Below are positions 23,240 to 31,325 of a stretch of DNA of 38,135 bases, piece after piece (positions within the stretch are counted from its first letter, which is position 1; every line of letters starts with the position of its first letter). Both the position numbers and the translations under genes were made by a program. This DNA comes from [Eubacterium] saphenum (GTDB lineage: Bacteria > Bacillota > Clostridia > Peptostreptococcales > Anaerovoracaceae): positions 1 through 38,135 of the forward strand of contig SFHC01000017.1 of the NCBI GenBank assembly GCA_004555725.1, written 5' to 3'. The notes beneath the pieces are model-generated. The model did not search any database. It was given only the letters and a program-made list of their open reading frames with translations, and was not told where the DNA came from.

Positions 23240-23938
23240 ATGCGGAACCAGGATCGATTTATGACGGAAGGCTCGACTGGGACGATTGGGGAATTTAACA
23301 TGGGGCTGGAGAGACCCCTGAGAATCATACGGGGATCGGCGGATGAAGATGGTGAAAGAGGTGGTGCCGGCGTTTACGGCATTCAGAAGAAGATTTTGCA
23401 GGAAGATGAGGGGAGCTCCGGAAATGCACAGCTTCTCTGGGAGCTTGAGTGTCTGTATGCTCCGGATATGATTGGATGCAGGTATTTTCATGATGCGCTT
23501 GAACTGTATGCGTCGTGTCTGTATACGCGCGCCGGCTGCATCCTGCATAAAGAGGTGTATCCGGTTCTGGCAGAAAGATACGGAACTTCCGGCGCATGTA
23601 TCGAGATGGCAATTCGAAGGTGGATCAAACGGATTTGGGAGATTCCGCATGTGCGGGGACTGCTGCTCGCTGCTTCGGATGGGATCATCGCAGAGCGCCC
23701 ATCAAATAAGCTGCTCCTTCACACTTTGTCAAGAAAGATGATTTGGTCTTCCTTCCCCGCTCACCCGAAGAGCGATGAAACGCGGCGGAGGGGAGGCTGC
23801 GGAAAAACGTCTGCAGCCCCAGATATCCGGTATAAAAGAGATGCGTTGACTTCCTCTTTCTGTGGTATAATATCTGATACTATGCGAGAAAGAGGTGAAC
23901 AACTTGGTTACAAAGGAACAGATCAACAGGATCAATGA
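23240..23938 (+). CDS. receiver-less protein with a Spo0A C-terminal-like DNA-binding domain
   Basis: Residues about 66-168 of this 232-residue protein align by eye with the DNA-binding domain of Spo0A: IGCRYFHDALELY, KEVYPVLAERYGTSG, the recognition helix ACIEMAIRRWIKRIW and ERPSNKLLLHTLSRKM parallel GYLYLREAI, TKVLYPDIAKKFNTT, SRVERAIRHAIEVAW and AKPTNSEFIAMVADKL. The phosphorylated receiver domain of Spo0A is missing; a short polar N-terminus of about 60 residues replaces it. A role as transcription regulator is inferred. The start at 23240 follows GGAGGGG at 23228-23234. The last 60 residues look non-conserved and run across the next gene's promoter and into its 5' end. Confidence 0.75.
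   Translation: MRNQDRFMTEGSTGTIGEFNMGLERPLRIIRGSADEDGERGGAGVYGIQKKILQEDEGSSGNAQLLWELECLYAPDMIGCRYFHDALELYASCLYTRAGCILHKEVYPVLAERYGTSGACIEMAIRRWIKRIWEIPHVRGLLLAASDGIIAERPSNKLLLHTLSRKMIWSSFPAHPKSDETRRRGGCGKTSAAPDIRYKRDALTSSFCGIISDTMRERGEQLGYKGTDQQDQ
23846..23871 (+). promoter_or_regulatory. extended -10 promoter for the DUF896 gene
   Basis: TGGTATAAT (TATAAT at 23866-23871) is an extended -10. TTGACT (23846-23851) is only 14 bases upstream, too close for a normal -35, so the extended -10 probably carries the activity. It lies inside the 3' end of the preceding gene. Confidence 0.5.
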
Positions 23939-24134
23939 ACTGGCGCATAAATCAAAATCAGTCGGGCTGACGGATGCTGAACGCGAGGAGCAGAAGATTC
24001 TGAGACGCGCATACATCGATGCCTTTAAAGAAAATCTGCGTGCGCAGCTGGATCGCATTGAAATTGTCGATGCCCCGAAGGAGCAGTCCTGCGTTGTAGA
24101 AGAAGAAAAAATCGAGATCGATACACTGCAGTAA
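23904..24134 (+). CDS. DUF896 (YnzC-like) small protein
   Basis: The product is a 76-residue, highly charged helical protein. KEQINRINELAHKSKSVGLTD, EREEQKILRRAYIDAFK and ENLRAQLDRIEIVD match the DUF896/YnzC family, a three-helix bundle of unknown function found in Bacillota, in B. subtilis beside the cell-division inhibitor yneA. I chose TTG at 23904 because AGAGGTG (23891-23897) sits six bases upstream and the protein then begins VTKEQ, as in the family. GTG at 23895 would place the Shine-Dalgarno inside the gene. Its start overlaps the end of the Spo0A-like gene by 35 bases. A strong terminator follows. Confidence 0.85.
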   Translation: MVTKEQINRINELAHKSKSVGLTDAEREEQKILRRAYIDAFKENLRAQLDRIEIVDAPKEQSCVVEEEKIEIDTLQ

Positions 24135-24195
24135 GGGTGGCAGGAGGGTAAGGCAGAAGATGCATAACCTGAGCCGCTGAAATCAGCAGATGCAA

Positions 24196-24251
24196 GAAGG
24201 TGCCGGAAAGGCCCGGAGGAAAAATTATCCTGGGCATTCTGGCATCTTTTT
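24196..24251 (+). terminator. Rho-independent terminator after the DUF896 gene
   Basis: A long imperfect stem (AAGGTGCCGG... with ...CTGGCATCTT, and GGCCCGGAGGA with TCCTGGGC) ends in a TTTTT tail. It separates this gene from the Fe-S operon. Confidence 0.85.
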
Positions 24252-24312
24252 CCATTTTCATATGAAAAATATAGGTTTTTTCCTGATTTCGCGATTTTTT
24301 CGGTTTTATCGG

Positions 24313-24340
24313 TTTAATCCGCCTTTGAATAAGGTATAAG
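24313..24340 (+). promoter_or_regulatory. likely promoter of the cysteine desulfurase gene
   Basis: TATAAG (24335-24340) with TTTAAT (24313-24318), a 16-base spacer, is the best candidate. It is a weak match and lies directly upstream of the GTAC repeat element. Confidence 0.4.
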
Positions 24341-24344
24341 CAAC

Positions 24345-24376
24345 AAGGTACAAATGAAGTACATTCCAAGGTACTT
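24345..24376 (+). promoter_or_regulatory. candidate operator: phased GTAC repeats and palindrome
   Basis: GTAC occurs at 24348-24351, 24359-24362 and 24371-24374, 11 and 12 bases apart, about one helical turn each. The last two form an imperfect 20-base palindrome (24357-24376) with arms AAGTAC and GTACTT. The element lies between the -10 and the Shine-Dalgarno, where a repressor would act. An Rrf2-family regulator (IscR/CymR) is a natural but unproven candidate. Confidence 0.45.
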
Positions 24377-24396
24377 TAGGAGGGAGATTAAGCAAG

Positions 24397-25563
24397 ATGA
24401 GCGAAACCAGAAGAGTATATATGGACTACTCCGCGACGACACCAGTCAAGAAGGAAGTCCTTGATCAGATGATCCCATATTTTACAGAGAACTTCGGCAA
24501 CCCGTCCAGCCTTTATACAATCGGCCTGGAAGCAAAGGCTGCTGTGGAGAAGGCGAGAGCACAGGTTGCGCACCTGATTGGCGCTGAACCTTCTGAGATA
24601 TATTTTGACGGCGGCGGGAGCGAATCCGATAACTGGGTGCTGGAATCCGTTGCTGATCAGCTGAAAAATAAAGGAAGACATATTATCACATCACAGATTG
24701 AGCACCATGCAATTCTGCATACCTGCGACTATCTGGAAAAGCACGGCTTTGAAGTGACATATCTGCCGGTTGACCATGAAGGATTCGTTAACCCGGACGA
24801 TCTGGAGAAAGCGATCCGTCCGGACACCATTCTGGTCAGCATTATGTTTGTCAATAACGAGATTGGAACGGTAGAGCCGATTAAGGAACTGGCTGCAGTT
24901 GCGCACAAGCATGGAATCCTGTTCCATACCGATTCTGTACAGGCACTGGGAAATGTGCCGATTGATGTCCGCGATCTGGATGTTGATTTCATGTCCTTCT
25001 CTTCCCATAAGATTTATGGACCGAAGGGCGAGGGCGGCATGTTCATGAAGCACGGTGACAGAATCACAAGCTTTATTCACGGCGGCGCTCAGGAAAACGG
25101 CAAGCGCGCCGGCACAGAGAACCTGGCAGGTATCGTCGGATTTGGAGCAGCGGCTGAACTGGCTGAGAAAAATCTGGAAAAACACAGAAAACAGTGCGGC
25201 GAACTCAGAGACTATCTGATGGACCGCATTCTGAACGAGATTCCGGACTGTGTGGCCAACGGACCTGCGGATCATTCCAAGCGTCACCCGGGCAACGCCA
25301 ATATCACATTCAAGCGTATCGAGGGAGAATCCATTCTGCTTCTGCTCGACAGTATGGGAATCGCAGTGTCGACGGGATCTGCATGCTCTTCTAAGAGCCT
25401 GGATCCGTCCCATGTCCTGACGGCAATCGGAGTCGATCCGGAAACGATTCACGGATCCATCCGTTTTACAGTCGGCGATTTCACAACCAAGGAAGATGTC
25501 GATTATGTGGTTGACTGCATGAAGAAGGTCGCTGAGCGCCTGCGCGGAATTACAATGCTGTAA
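24397..25563 (+). CDS. cysteine desulfurase (IscS/NifS family)
   Basis: This PLP enzyme converts cysteine to alanine and passes a persulfide to a scaffold for Fe-S clusters. The 388-residue protein starts RRVYMDYSATTPV, and has the conserved NFGNPSSLY, IEHHAIL (His over the PLP ring), HTDSVQALG, and PLP-lysine segment SSHKIYGPKGEGG. The persulfide cysteine lies in GSACSSKSLDPSHVL. The compact active-site loop is of the IscS/NifS type rather than SufS. The start at 24397 follows TAGGAGGGAG. It is followed by its IscU/NifU-type scaffold, so the two make a minimal Isc system; no iscR, hscA/B or ferredoxin is in view. Confidence 0.95.
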   Translation: MSETRRVYMDYSATTPVKKEVLDQMIPYFTENFGNPSSLYTIGLEAKAAVEKARAQVAHLIGAEPSEIYFDGGGSESDNWVLESVADQLKNKGRHIITSQIEHHAILHTCDYLEKHGFEVTYLPVDHEGFVNPDDLEKAIRPDTILVSIMFVNNEIGTVEPIKELAAVAHKHGILFHTDSVQALGNVPIDVRDLDVDFMSFSSHKIYGPKGEGGMFMKHGDRITSFIHGGAQENGKRAGTENLAGIVGFGAAAELAEKNLEKHRKQCGELRDYLMDRILNEIPDCVANGPADHSKRHPGNANITFKRIEGESILLLLDSMGIAVSTGSACSSKSLDPSHVLTAIGVDPETIHGSIRFTVGDFTTKEDVDYVVDCMKKVAERLRGITML

Positions 25564-25596
25564 GGGAAAACATGTTTTAGCTCACGCTGTTTAGTG

Positions 25597-25602
25597 TATA
25601 AT
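25597..25602 (+). promoter_or_regulatory. possible internal promoter before the scaffold gene
   Basis: A perfect TATAAT lies 35 bases after the desulfurase stop. The -35 region (TTTTAG, 25575-25580, 16-base spacer) is poor. The 145-nt leader that follows contains two small hairpins, at 25634-25660 and 25697-25711. Confidence 0.4.
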
Positions 25603-25747
25603 GGCTGTGAGATAAAAATAAATATGATATATTCTGCCCGATGGGATGAACAGAGGGCAGGATATGTCGGATATAATAAAAGGAAATAACGGATCAGCGG
25701 ATCTGCTCCGCCGGTCAGATGATGAACGCAAGAGAGGAAGAATCACT

Positions 25748-26197
25748 ATGGGATTATATAACGATACAGTAATGGATCATTTCATGCACCCGAGAAATGT
25801 TGGAGAAATTCCAGATGCAGATGGAACCGGAATTTACGGAAGCCCGGCATGCGGAGACATGATGCAGGTTCAGATCAAAGTAGATGAGAATGACATCATC
25901 ACAGACTGCAAGTTCAAGACTTTCGGATGCGGAAGCGCAATCGCTTCTTCCAGCATGGCCACCACCATGGTTATTGGAAAATCCGTTGAAGACGCGCTGA
26001 ACATCACTAACAAGGCAATTGTTGACAAGCTCGGCGGACTGCCGAACATCAAGCTGCACTGCTCTGTGCTGGCAGAAGACGCACTGAAGCATGCAATTTA
26101 CGATTACGCGCAGAAGCACGGCAAGCACTATAAGGAGCTGGAGGGATTCAACCCGGATGACCACGGAACAGCTCCAGACGATGTTACCCATCTGTAA
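25748..26197 (+). CDS. Fe-S cluster assembly scaffold (IscU/NifU N-terminal family)
   Basis: The scaffold holds a nascent [2Fe-2S]/[4Fe-4S] cluster built with sulfur from the desulfurase. The 149-residue protein shows the three ligand cysteines: GSPACGDMMQV (with the adjacent Asp), FKTFGCGSAIASSSMAT and IKLHCSVLAEDAL. The start YNDTVMDHFMHPRNVGE is typical of NifU-type IscU. The C-terminal tail HGKHYKELEGFNPDD is a short extension. I start at 25748 after AGAGAGGAAG, matching the family N-terminus. The frame is open upstream to an ATG at 25646, adding 34 residues with no family support. A terminator follows. Confidence 0.93.
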   Translation: MGLYNDTVMDHFMHPRNVGEIPDADGTGIYGSPACGDMMQVQIKVDENDIITDCKFKTFGCGSAIASSSMATTMVIGKSVEDALNITNKAIVDKLGGLPNIKLHCSVLAEDALKHAIYDYAQKHGKHYKELEGFNPDDHGTAPDDVTHL

Positions 26198-26228
26198 ACC
26201 TGTATATGGTATTAAAATACAACTAAAA

Positions 26229-26280
26229 ATCACAGCTTTCACCCTGCTCTTTACGGAGTGGGAGTGAGGGCTGTGTTTTG
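26229..26280 (+). terminator. Rho-independent terminator after the Fe-S scaffold gene
   Basis: CACAGC (26231-26236) pairs with GCTGTG (26270-26275), with further pairing inside (TCAC with GTGA). TTTTG follows. Confidence 0.75.
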
Positions 26281-26582
26281 TTATATAAAAAACTCGTATA
26301 TGCTATTATTCCGGGTTTACTTCTATGAGGGGTATCATCCGATGCTGTTCTGCAGATAAAGAACCCATTTCCCTCTGATCTCCGCCGTGATGGAACTATG
26401 TGCATCGTGAAATTTAAGAATAATTGAACATCAGGCGGGGCCGTAAGGGTATAATTATTCTGAGTTTATGATATACTGATTGAGCATGAACGAACACATG
26501 CGATTCTTAACGGAAACATGATCATTTAGATATGCAGATTTAAATATAGATAATATAGATTTGGGAATGGAGTAGATGCACA
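26281..26582 (+). other. AT-rich intergenic region before the phosphohexomutase gene
   Basis: About 300 bases without a gene. TATAAT (26450-26455) and TATACT (26472-26477) are possible -10 elements, but neither has a -35 at proper spacing; TTGAAC at 26424-26429 is 20 bases from the first. No riboswitch or hairpin with a T tail was recognised. Confidence 0.4.
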
Positions 26583-28247
26583 ATGGCATTTGACTATAAA
26601 GAGCTTGCAGCACGCGCGCAGAAGGAATATGAGCGCTGGCAGAAAGAAACAGAAAATCAGCCTCGCTTTCACCGGGAAGTGATGGCGCTTGAGGGGAATG
26701 AAGAGGAAATTACAGACGCGTTCTATAAACCGCTTCGCTTTGGAACGTCCGGTCTTCGGGGAATTATGGGTCCCGGGACCAACCGGATGAATGTGTATAC
26801 GGTCCGGCGGGCGACACAGGGACTGTCGGATTATCTGAACCAGGCATATAAAGACCCGAGCGTGATTGTCTCTTATGACAGCCGTCGGCATTCCAAGTAT
26901 TATGCAGAGGAGACGGCGGCTGTTCTGAACGGGAACGGCATCCGCACCTATATTTTCCGTGAACTGACGCCGGTCAGCGTGCTGTCGTTTGCGATCCGGG
27001 AAATGGGATGCACGATGGGCGTGATGATTACGGCCAGTCACAACCCTAAGATCTATAACGGGTATAAGGTATACAACAGCGAGGGATACCAGGTCATCGA
27101 TGATGAACCGGACAGGATTCTGGAGGCAATCGACCGTCTGGACTATTTCTCAGGCATCAAGTATAAGAAAGATCAGAACATCCAGCGTGTTCCGCAGAAA
27201 ATTAAGGAAAGTTTTATCCGGCGCATTGCGGATGAATGGATGCCCCTGGATGAAGAGGTGATGAACCGCCTGAAGGTGATTTACACGCCGCTGAACGGCA
27301 CGGGGGCCAGGTTTGTTCCGTCGGTGTTCAGCAGCATTGGCTATCAGAACTACAGCATTGTCCGTACTCAGGAATACCCGGATCCGGAATTTACGACCTG
27401 TCCGGCGCCGAACCCGGAAAAGATTCTTGCGTATGATGAAGGATTCAAGGCTCTAGACCAGGAAGGCGGTGATTTGATTCTGGCAACGGATCCGGATGCG
27501 GACCGCGCCGGCGCAGCGCTTTATCATGACGGCATGCGGAGCATCCTGACCGGGAATCAGCTCGGCATCCTCATGCTGGATTACCTTTGTCACTTCCGGC
27601 CGCCGCGTGAAGATCAGTTCGTCGTCAAGAGCATTGCCACCTCGCCGATGGTAAATGATCTGGCAGGGAAATACGGATTTCGCGTCATCAACACGCTGAC
27701 TGGCTTCCGCTACATCGGAAATATTGTCAGCCGTCTGAAACAGGCCGGGCAGGAAGACCGCTTTTACTTTGGGTTTGAGGAAAGCAACAGTTTTCTGGTT
27801 TCCCCGTTCCTCTGCGAAAAGGACGGGATCAGCGCGTCGGTTCTGATTGCAGAGGTTGCCGCATTTCATAAGGCGCAGGGGAAGGACCTGATTGACCGGC
27901 TGAATGAGCTGTATCACGAGTTCGGCGTCTGCAGCGACAAGCAGAGAAACTACGTGTTCAGCGGGGCGCAGGGACAGGAGACGATGCGCAGGATCATGGA
28001 ATATTTCAGACAAAACACATCCGGAAGTTTTGGAGACCGCAAGGTGGAAAGATGCATTGACTACATGCATCAGGAAGGGTTTCCGAGCGCAGATGTCATG
28101 GAATACGATTTTGAGGACGGCAGCCGCCTGATTATCAGGCCGAGCGGAACAGAAGCAAAGCTGAAAGTCTATTCTTTTGAGACGTGCGATTTTTCGGGAG
28201 TTGAGCGCGAGGTTGTCCGCATCATTGAAAGATTTAAAGAGGTATAG
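26583..28247 (+). CDS. alpha-phosphohexomutase (phosphoglucomutase/phosphopentomutase PgcA-like)
   Basis: The enzyme interconverts sugar 1- and 6-phosphates through a phosphoserine. The 554-residue protein has LRFGTSGLRGIMGPG, the catalytic serine loop GVMITASHNPKIYNGYKVY, the magnesium loop ATDPDADRAG, the sugar-specificity loop FGFEESNSFLVSP, and the phosphate-binding RLIIRPSGTEAKLK. This size and the GFEESNS loop place it in the PGM2/PgcA group, which uses glucose or pentose phosphates, rather than among the 450-residue GlmM/ManB proteins. The ATG follows GGAG (26569-26572) at ten bases. The alaS promoter lies in its last codons. Confidence 0.93.
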   Translation: MAFDYKELAARAQKEYERWQKETENQPRFHREVMALEGNEEEITDAFYKPLRFGTSGLRGIMGPGTNRMNVYTVRRATQGLSDYLNQAYKDPSVIVSYDSRRHSKYYAEETAAVLNGNGIRTYIFRELTPVSVLSFAIREMGCTMGVMITASHNPKIYNGYKVYNSEGYQVIDDEPDRILEAIDRLDYFSGIKYKKDQNIQRVPQKIKESFIRRIADEWMPLDEEVMNRLKVIYTPLNGTGARFVPSVFSSIGYQNYSIVRTQEYPDPEFTTCPAPNPEKILAYDEGFKALDQEGGDLILATDPDADRAGAALYHDGMRSILTGNQLGILMLDYLCHFRPPREDQFVVKSIATSPMVNDLAGKYGFRVINTLTGFRYIGNIVSRLKQAGQEDRFYFGFEESNSFLVSPFLCEKDGISASVLIAEVAAFHKAQGKDLIDRLNELYHEFGVCSDKQRNYVFSGAQGQETMRRIMEYFRQNTSGSFGDRKVERCIDYMHQEGFPSADVMEYDFEDGSRLIIRPSGTEAKLKVYSFETCDFSGVEREVVRIIERFKEV

Positions 28248-28253
28248 TATACT
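28225..28253 (+). promoter_or_regulatory. sigma-A promoter for alaS
   Basis: TTGAAA (28225-28230) and TATACT (28248-28253) are 17 bases apart, overlapping the end of the upstream gene. The leader is about 80 nt, too short for a T-box. Confidence 0.75.
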
Positions 28254-28340
28254 TATGGTTGTACTGCCGCGCGGATGAATACAGGAAAATCAGCCTGCCG
28301 CAGGCACAAACTTGTGAAGAAATAAAGAGGTAACAATCAG

Positions 28341-30956
28341 ATGGAAAAGTTAGGATTGAATGAAATCAGAAAGATGTTCCGCGATTTTTACGTCAGCAAG
28401 GGACATTACCCGGGGAAGAGCGCCTCTCTGATTCCGAAGAACGATAAGTCTCTGCTTATCATCAACTCCGGAATGGCGCCGCTGAAGCCGTATTTTCTGG
28501 GTGTAGAAACTCCGCCGAAGAACAGAATGACGACTTGTCAGAAGTGCATCCGCACGGATGACATCGACAATGTCGGCATCACGGCCCGTCACGGAACATT
28601 CTTTGAAATGATGGGTAACTTTTCCTTTGGTGACTATTTTAAAGAAGAATCCCTGAACTGGGGATGGGAATTCCTGACGAAGGAGCTGAAGATTCCGGAG
28701 GATAAACTCTGGGCTACGGTTTATCAGGATGATGATGAGGCGGTGGAAATCTGGAAAAAGATCGGCATGCCGGAAGACCGCATCGTCCGTCTCGGCAAGG
28801 ATGACAACTTCTGGGAAATCGGCCTTGGCCCTTGCGGACCGTGTTCGGAGATTTATTACGACCGCGGAGCGGAGTTCGGATGCGGAAAGCCGGACTGCAA
28901 ACCAGGCTGCGACTGCGACCGCTATATGGAGGTCTGGAATCATGTATTCTCCCAGTTTGATAAACAGGAGGACGGCAGCTATAAGCCGATGGAACATCCG
29001 AATATTGATACCGGAATGGGCCTGGAGCGAATCGCGTGCGTTATGCAGGGTACAGATTCCATCTTTGATGTTGATACCATCCGCCACATTCTCAATGCCG
29101 TTGTTGAGATGAGCGGCGTTCCTTATGAAGCCGGAAACCGTAAGAATGACATTTCCATCCGCATCGTAACGGACCATCTGCGCAGCATGGTCTTCATGAT
29201 CGCAGACGGTATTCTGCCATCCAATGAGAGCCGCGGATATGTGCTCCGCCGCATGATCAGAAGAGCGTCCCGCCACGGAAGAATGCTTGGGATCGAAGGA
29301 CGTTTCCTTGCGACGCTTGCAGATAAGGTAATCGAGATCTCCGGTGAAGCATACCCGGAAATTGTTCAGCAGCAGGATTACATCAAGCGTGTCATCACAA
29401 CAGAGGAAAGCAAGTTTGAAGAAACCCTTGAACAGGGAACGGAAATGATCAACCGCAGCATCGAAGAGCTGAAAGCTGAAGGAAAGACCGTGATGGACGG
29501 CGCAGAAGCATTCAAGCTGTACGATACATACGGATTCCCGATTGAACTTACAGAGGAGATCCTTGCTGATGCCGGAATGACGGCAGATGTGGACGGATTC
29601 CATAAGCATATGGAAGAACAGAAGGAACGCGCGAGAGCCGGGCAGAAGGATACATCCGGAGAAGCCTGGAAGGAGAAGGCGCTTCCTAAGGATCTTCCGG
29701 ACACTGTATTTACCGGTTATGATGAACTTCAGTCCGAGGCAGAAATCAAAGCGCTGTATACAGATGGAGAAGCTGCAGACAGTGTTAAGGCAGGAGAGTC
29801 TGCAGATGTTTATCTGGACAGAACGCCGTTCTACGCAGAAAGCGGCGGACAGGAGTATGATACCGGCGTCATCCGCTGCGGAGATAATGTGATGCAGGTT
29901 CTGAACGTACAGAAGAAGAACGGACTGTTCCGCCATGAAGTGCGCGTACAGCAGGGATCGTTCAAGAAGGGTGAACGTGTATACGCTTCTGTTGACGCAG
30001 CCAGAAGACATGCGGGAGCAAGAAACCACAGCGCGACGCATCTTCTCCAGAAAGCGCTGCAGGAAGTGCTCGGTGATCATGTTAAACAGGCGGGATCCAA
30101 GAACAATGCAGAAGAACTCCGTTTTGACTTTACACATTTTGAGCCGATGACGCAGGAAGAACTGAAGAAGACGGAGGATCTGGTAAATGAGAAGATCCTC
30201 GCGTTCCTTCCGGTGAACACAGAGGTTCTTCCGATTGAAGAGGCTAAGAAAAAGCATGCGATGATGTTGTTTGACAGCAAATACGGCGATGAGGTCAGAG
30301 TCGTGAGCATGGGGGACTGGAGCGTGGAGTTCTGTGCGGGAACACATGTGCCGAATACAGGAATGATTGGTGCGTTCCACATCTTAAGTGAGAGCGGCGT
30401 TGCATCAGGTGTCAGAAGAATTGAGGCAGTAACCGGAACCGGGGTTCTGCGCAAGGCAGAAGAGATGGAAACTGTCGTTCAGGAAACATCTGACATCTTG
30501 AAAACTAAGCCGGAAGGACTTGTAAAGAGAGCCGGAGAGTTCATGGATGCGTATAAGGCTGCGGAACACGAACTCGATGCAATGAAGAAAGAACAGATGG
30601 GAAGCGGCGCAGATGAGCTGCTGAAAAAGGCAAAGGACATCAATGGCGTAAAACTGGTTACCGGAAAGCTGGACGGCGCTTCGATTGATGATCTGCGTAC
30701 AGCTGCTGACCAGATCAGAGAGAGCGGAGAATCCGCAGTTATGGTTCTGGCATCTGTCAGTGAAGGAAAAGTTACGATGGTTGTCGGTGTTACAGATGAT
30801 CTGACAGATCGCTTCCATGCAGGAAAACTGATTAAACCGATTGCAAAGGAAGTGAAAGGCGGCGGCGGCGGAAAGGCAGACCTTGCCCAGGCCGGCGGAA
30901 AAGATCCAAGCGGCCTTGAGAACGCATTTAAGACAGCGGAAGCCCTTATTTCATAG
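28341..30956 (+). CDS. alaS: alanyl-tRNA synthetase
   Basis: AlaRS charges tRNA-Ala and edits misacylated Ser/Gly. The 871-residue protein has a class II catalytic domain (INSGMAPLKPYFLG, TTCQKCIRTDDIDNVG, FFEMMGNFSFGDYFKEE, and motif 3 GMGLERI). The editing domain carries HSATHLLQKAL and CAGTHVPNTG, which supply the zinc ligands and the editing site. A C-Ala domain with the glycine-rich GGGGGKADLAQAGG ends the protein. A cysteine-rich loop (GCGKPDCKPGCDCDR) lies in the catalytic domain, as in many bacterial AlaRS. The ATG follows AAAGAGGTAAC. It is followed by ireB and ruvX, the standard Bacillota order. Confidence 0.97.
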   Translation: MEKLGLNEIRKMFRDFYVSKGHYPGKSASLIPKNDKSLLIINSGMAPLKPYFLGVETPPKNRMTTCQKCIRTDDIDNVGITARHGTFFEMMGNFSFGDYFKEESLNWGWEFLTKELKIPEDKLWATVYQDDDEAVEIWKKIGMPEDRIVRLGKDDNFWEIGLGPCGPCSEIYYDRGAEFGCGKPDCKPGCDCDRYMEVWNHVFSQFDKQEDGSYKPMEHPNIDTGMGLERIACVMQGTDSIFDVDTIRHILNAVVEMSGVPYEAGNRKNDISIRIVTDHLRSMVFMIADGILPSNESRGYVLRRMIRRASRHGRMLGIEGRFLATLADKVIEISGEAYPEIVQQQDYIKRVITTEESKFEETLEQGTEMINRSIEELKAEGKTVMDGAEAFKLYDTYGFPIELTEEILADAGMTADVDGFHKHMEEQKERARAGQKDTSGEAWKEKALPKDLPDTVFTGYDELQSEAEIKALYTDGEAADSVKAGESADVYLDRTPFYAESGGQEYDTGVIRCGDNVMQVLNVQKKNGLFRHEVRVQQGSFKKGERVYASVDAARRHAGARNHSATHLLQKALQEVLGDHVKQAGSKNNAEELRFDFTHFEPMTQEELKKTEDLVNEKILAFLPVNTEVLPIEEAKKKHAMMLFDSKYGDEVRVVSMGDWSVEFCAGTHVPNTGMIGAFHILSESGVASGVRRIEAVTGTGVLRKAEEMETVVQETSDILKTKPEGLVKRAGEFMDAYKAAEHELDAMKKEQMGSGADELLKKAKDINGVKLVTGKLDGASIDDLRTAADQIRESGESAVMVLASVSEGKVTMVVGVTDDLTDRFHAGKLIKPIAKEVKGGGGGKADLAQAGGKDPSGLENAFKTAEALIS

Positions 30957-30976
30957 GGTTTCCGGCATATTTCAAC

Positions 30977-31005
30977 TTGCAGGAGGCAGGCAGGAATAGT
31001 ATAAT
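30977..31005 (+). promoter_or_regulatory. promoter for ireB-ruvX
   Basis: A perfect TATAAT (31000-31005) follows a weak TTGCAG (30977-30982) with 17 bases between. Confidence 0.55.
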
Positions 31006-31024
31006 TATTTCAGGAGGATGAATT

Positions 31025-31270
31025 ATGGACAGAAAGACAATTTTGTTTGATGCTGGAAAGACGCAGAAGAAGACGACAAAGCAGATTCTGGAGTCTGTAT
31101 ATGATGCTCTGGAAGAAAGGGGATATAACGGCATCGATCAGATGGTTGGGTATATTTTGTCTGGCGATCCGTCCTATATCACAAGCCATAACAATGCTAG
31201 ACTGATGATCAGCAGAATTGACAGAGATGAGCTTGTGGAGGAGATCCTGAAAGAATATCTGCAGAAATAA
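31025..31270 (+). CDS. ireB: IreB/UPF0297 family regulatory protein (YrzL)
   Basis: IreB is a small dimeric phosphoprotein, a substrate of the Ser/Thr kinase IreK in enterococci, where it tempers cephalosporin resistance. The 81-residue protein carries the family signature TILFDAGKTQKKTTKQILES, VYDALEERGYN and DPSYITSHNNAR. Two threonines in the KTTK segment match the known phosphorylated region. The length is typical. The ATG follows CAGGAGGATG. The conserved alaS-ireB-ruvX cluster is intact. Confidence 0.95.
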   Translation: MDRKTILFDAGKTQKKTTKQILESVYDALEERGYNGIDQMVGYILSGDPSYITSHNNARLMISRIDRDELVEEILKEYLQK

Positions 31271-31283
31271 CAGAATACGGAAT

Positions 31284-31316
31284 GGCAGGTTTTTTTGACC
31301 TGCCTTTATTGTTTTT
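31284..31316 (+). terminator. terminator-like hairpin between ireB and ruvX
   Basis: A 7-bp stem, GGCAGGT (31284-31290) with ACCTGCC (31298-31304), and a T-rich tail (TTTATTGTTTTT). It ends just before the ruvX Shine-Dalgarno, so it probably lowers ruvX expression relative to ireB. Confidence 0.7.
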
Positions 31317-31325
31317 GAGGAGCTT

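Noticed and set aside
26491..26504. CGAACACATGCG as a LexA box before the phosphohexomutase gene
   Set aside because: Only the left half-site matches; the right half is GCGAT instead of GTTCG.
28254..28340. T-box riboswitch upstream of alaS
   Set aside because: The leader is only about 80 nt and shows no AGGGTGG-like T-box sequence or terminator.
28350..30380. 676-codon open frame on the minus strand opposite alaS
   Set aside because: Same codon-usage effect; no recognisable domain and no ribosome binding site, while alaS is certain on the other strand.
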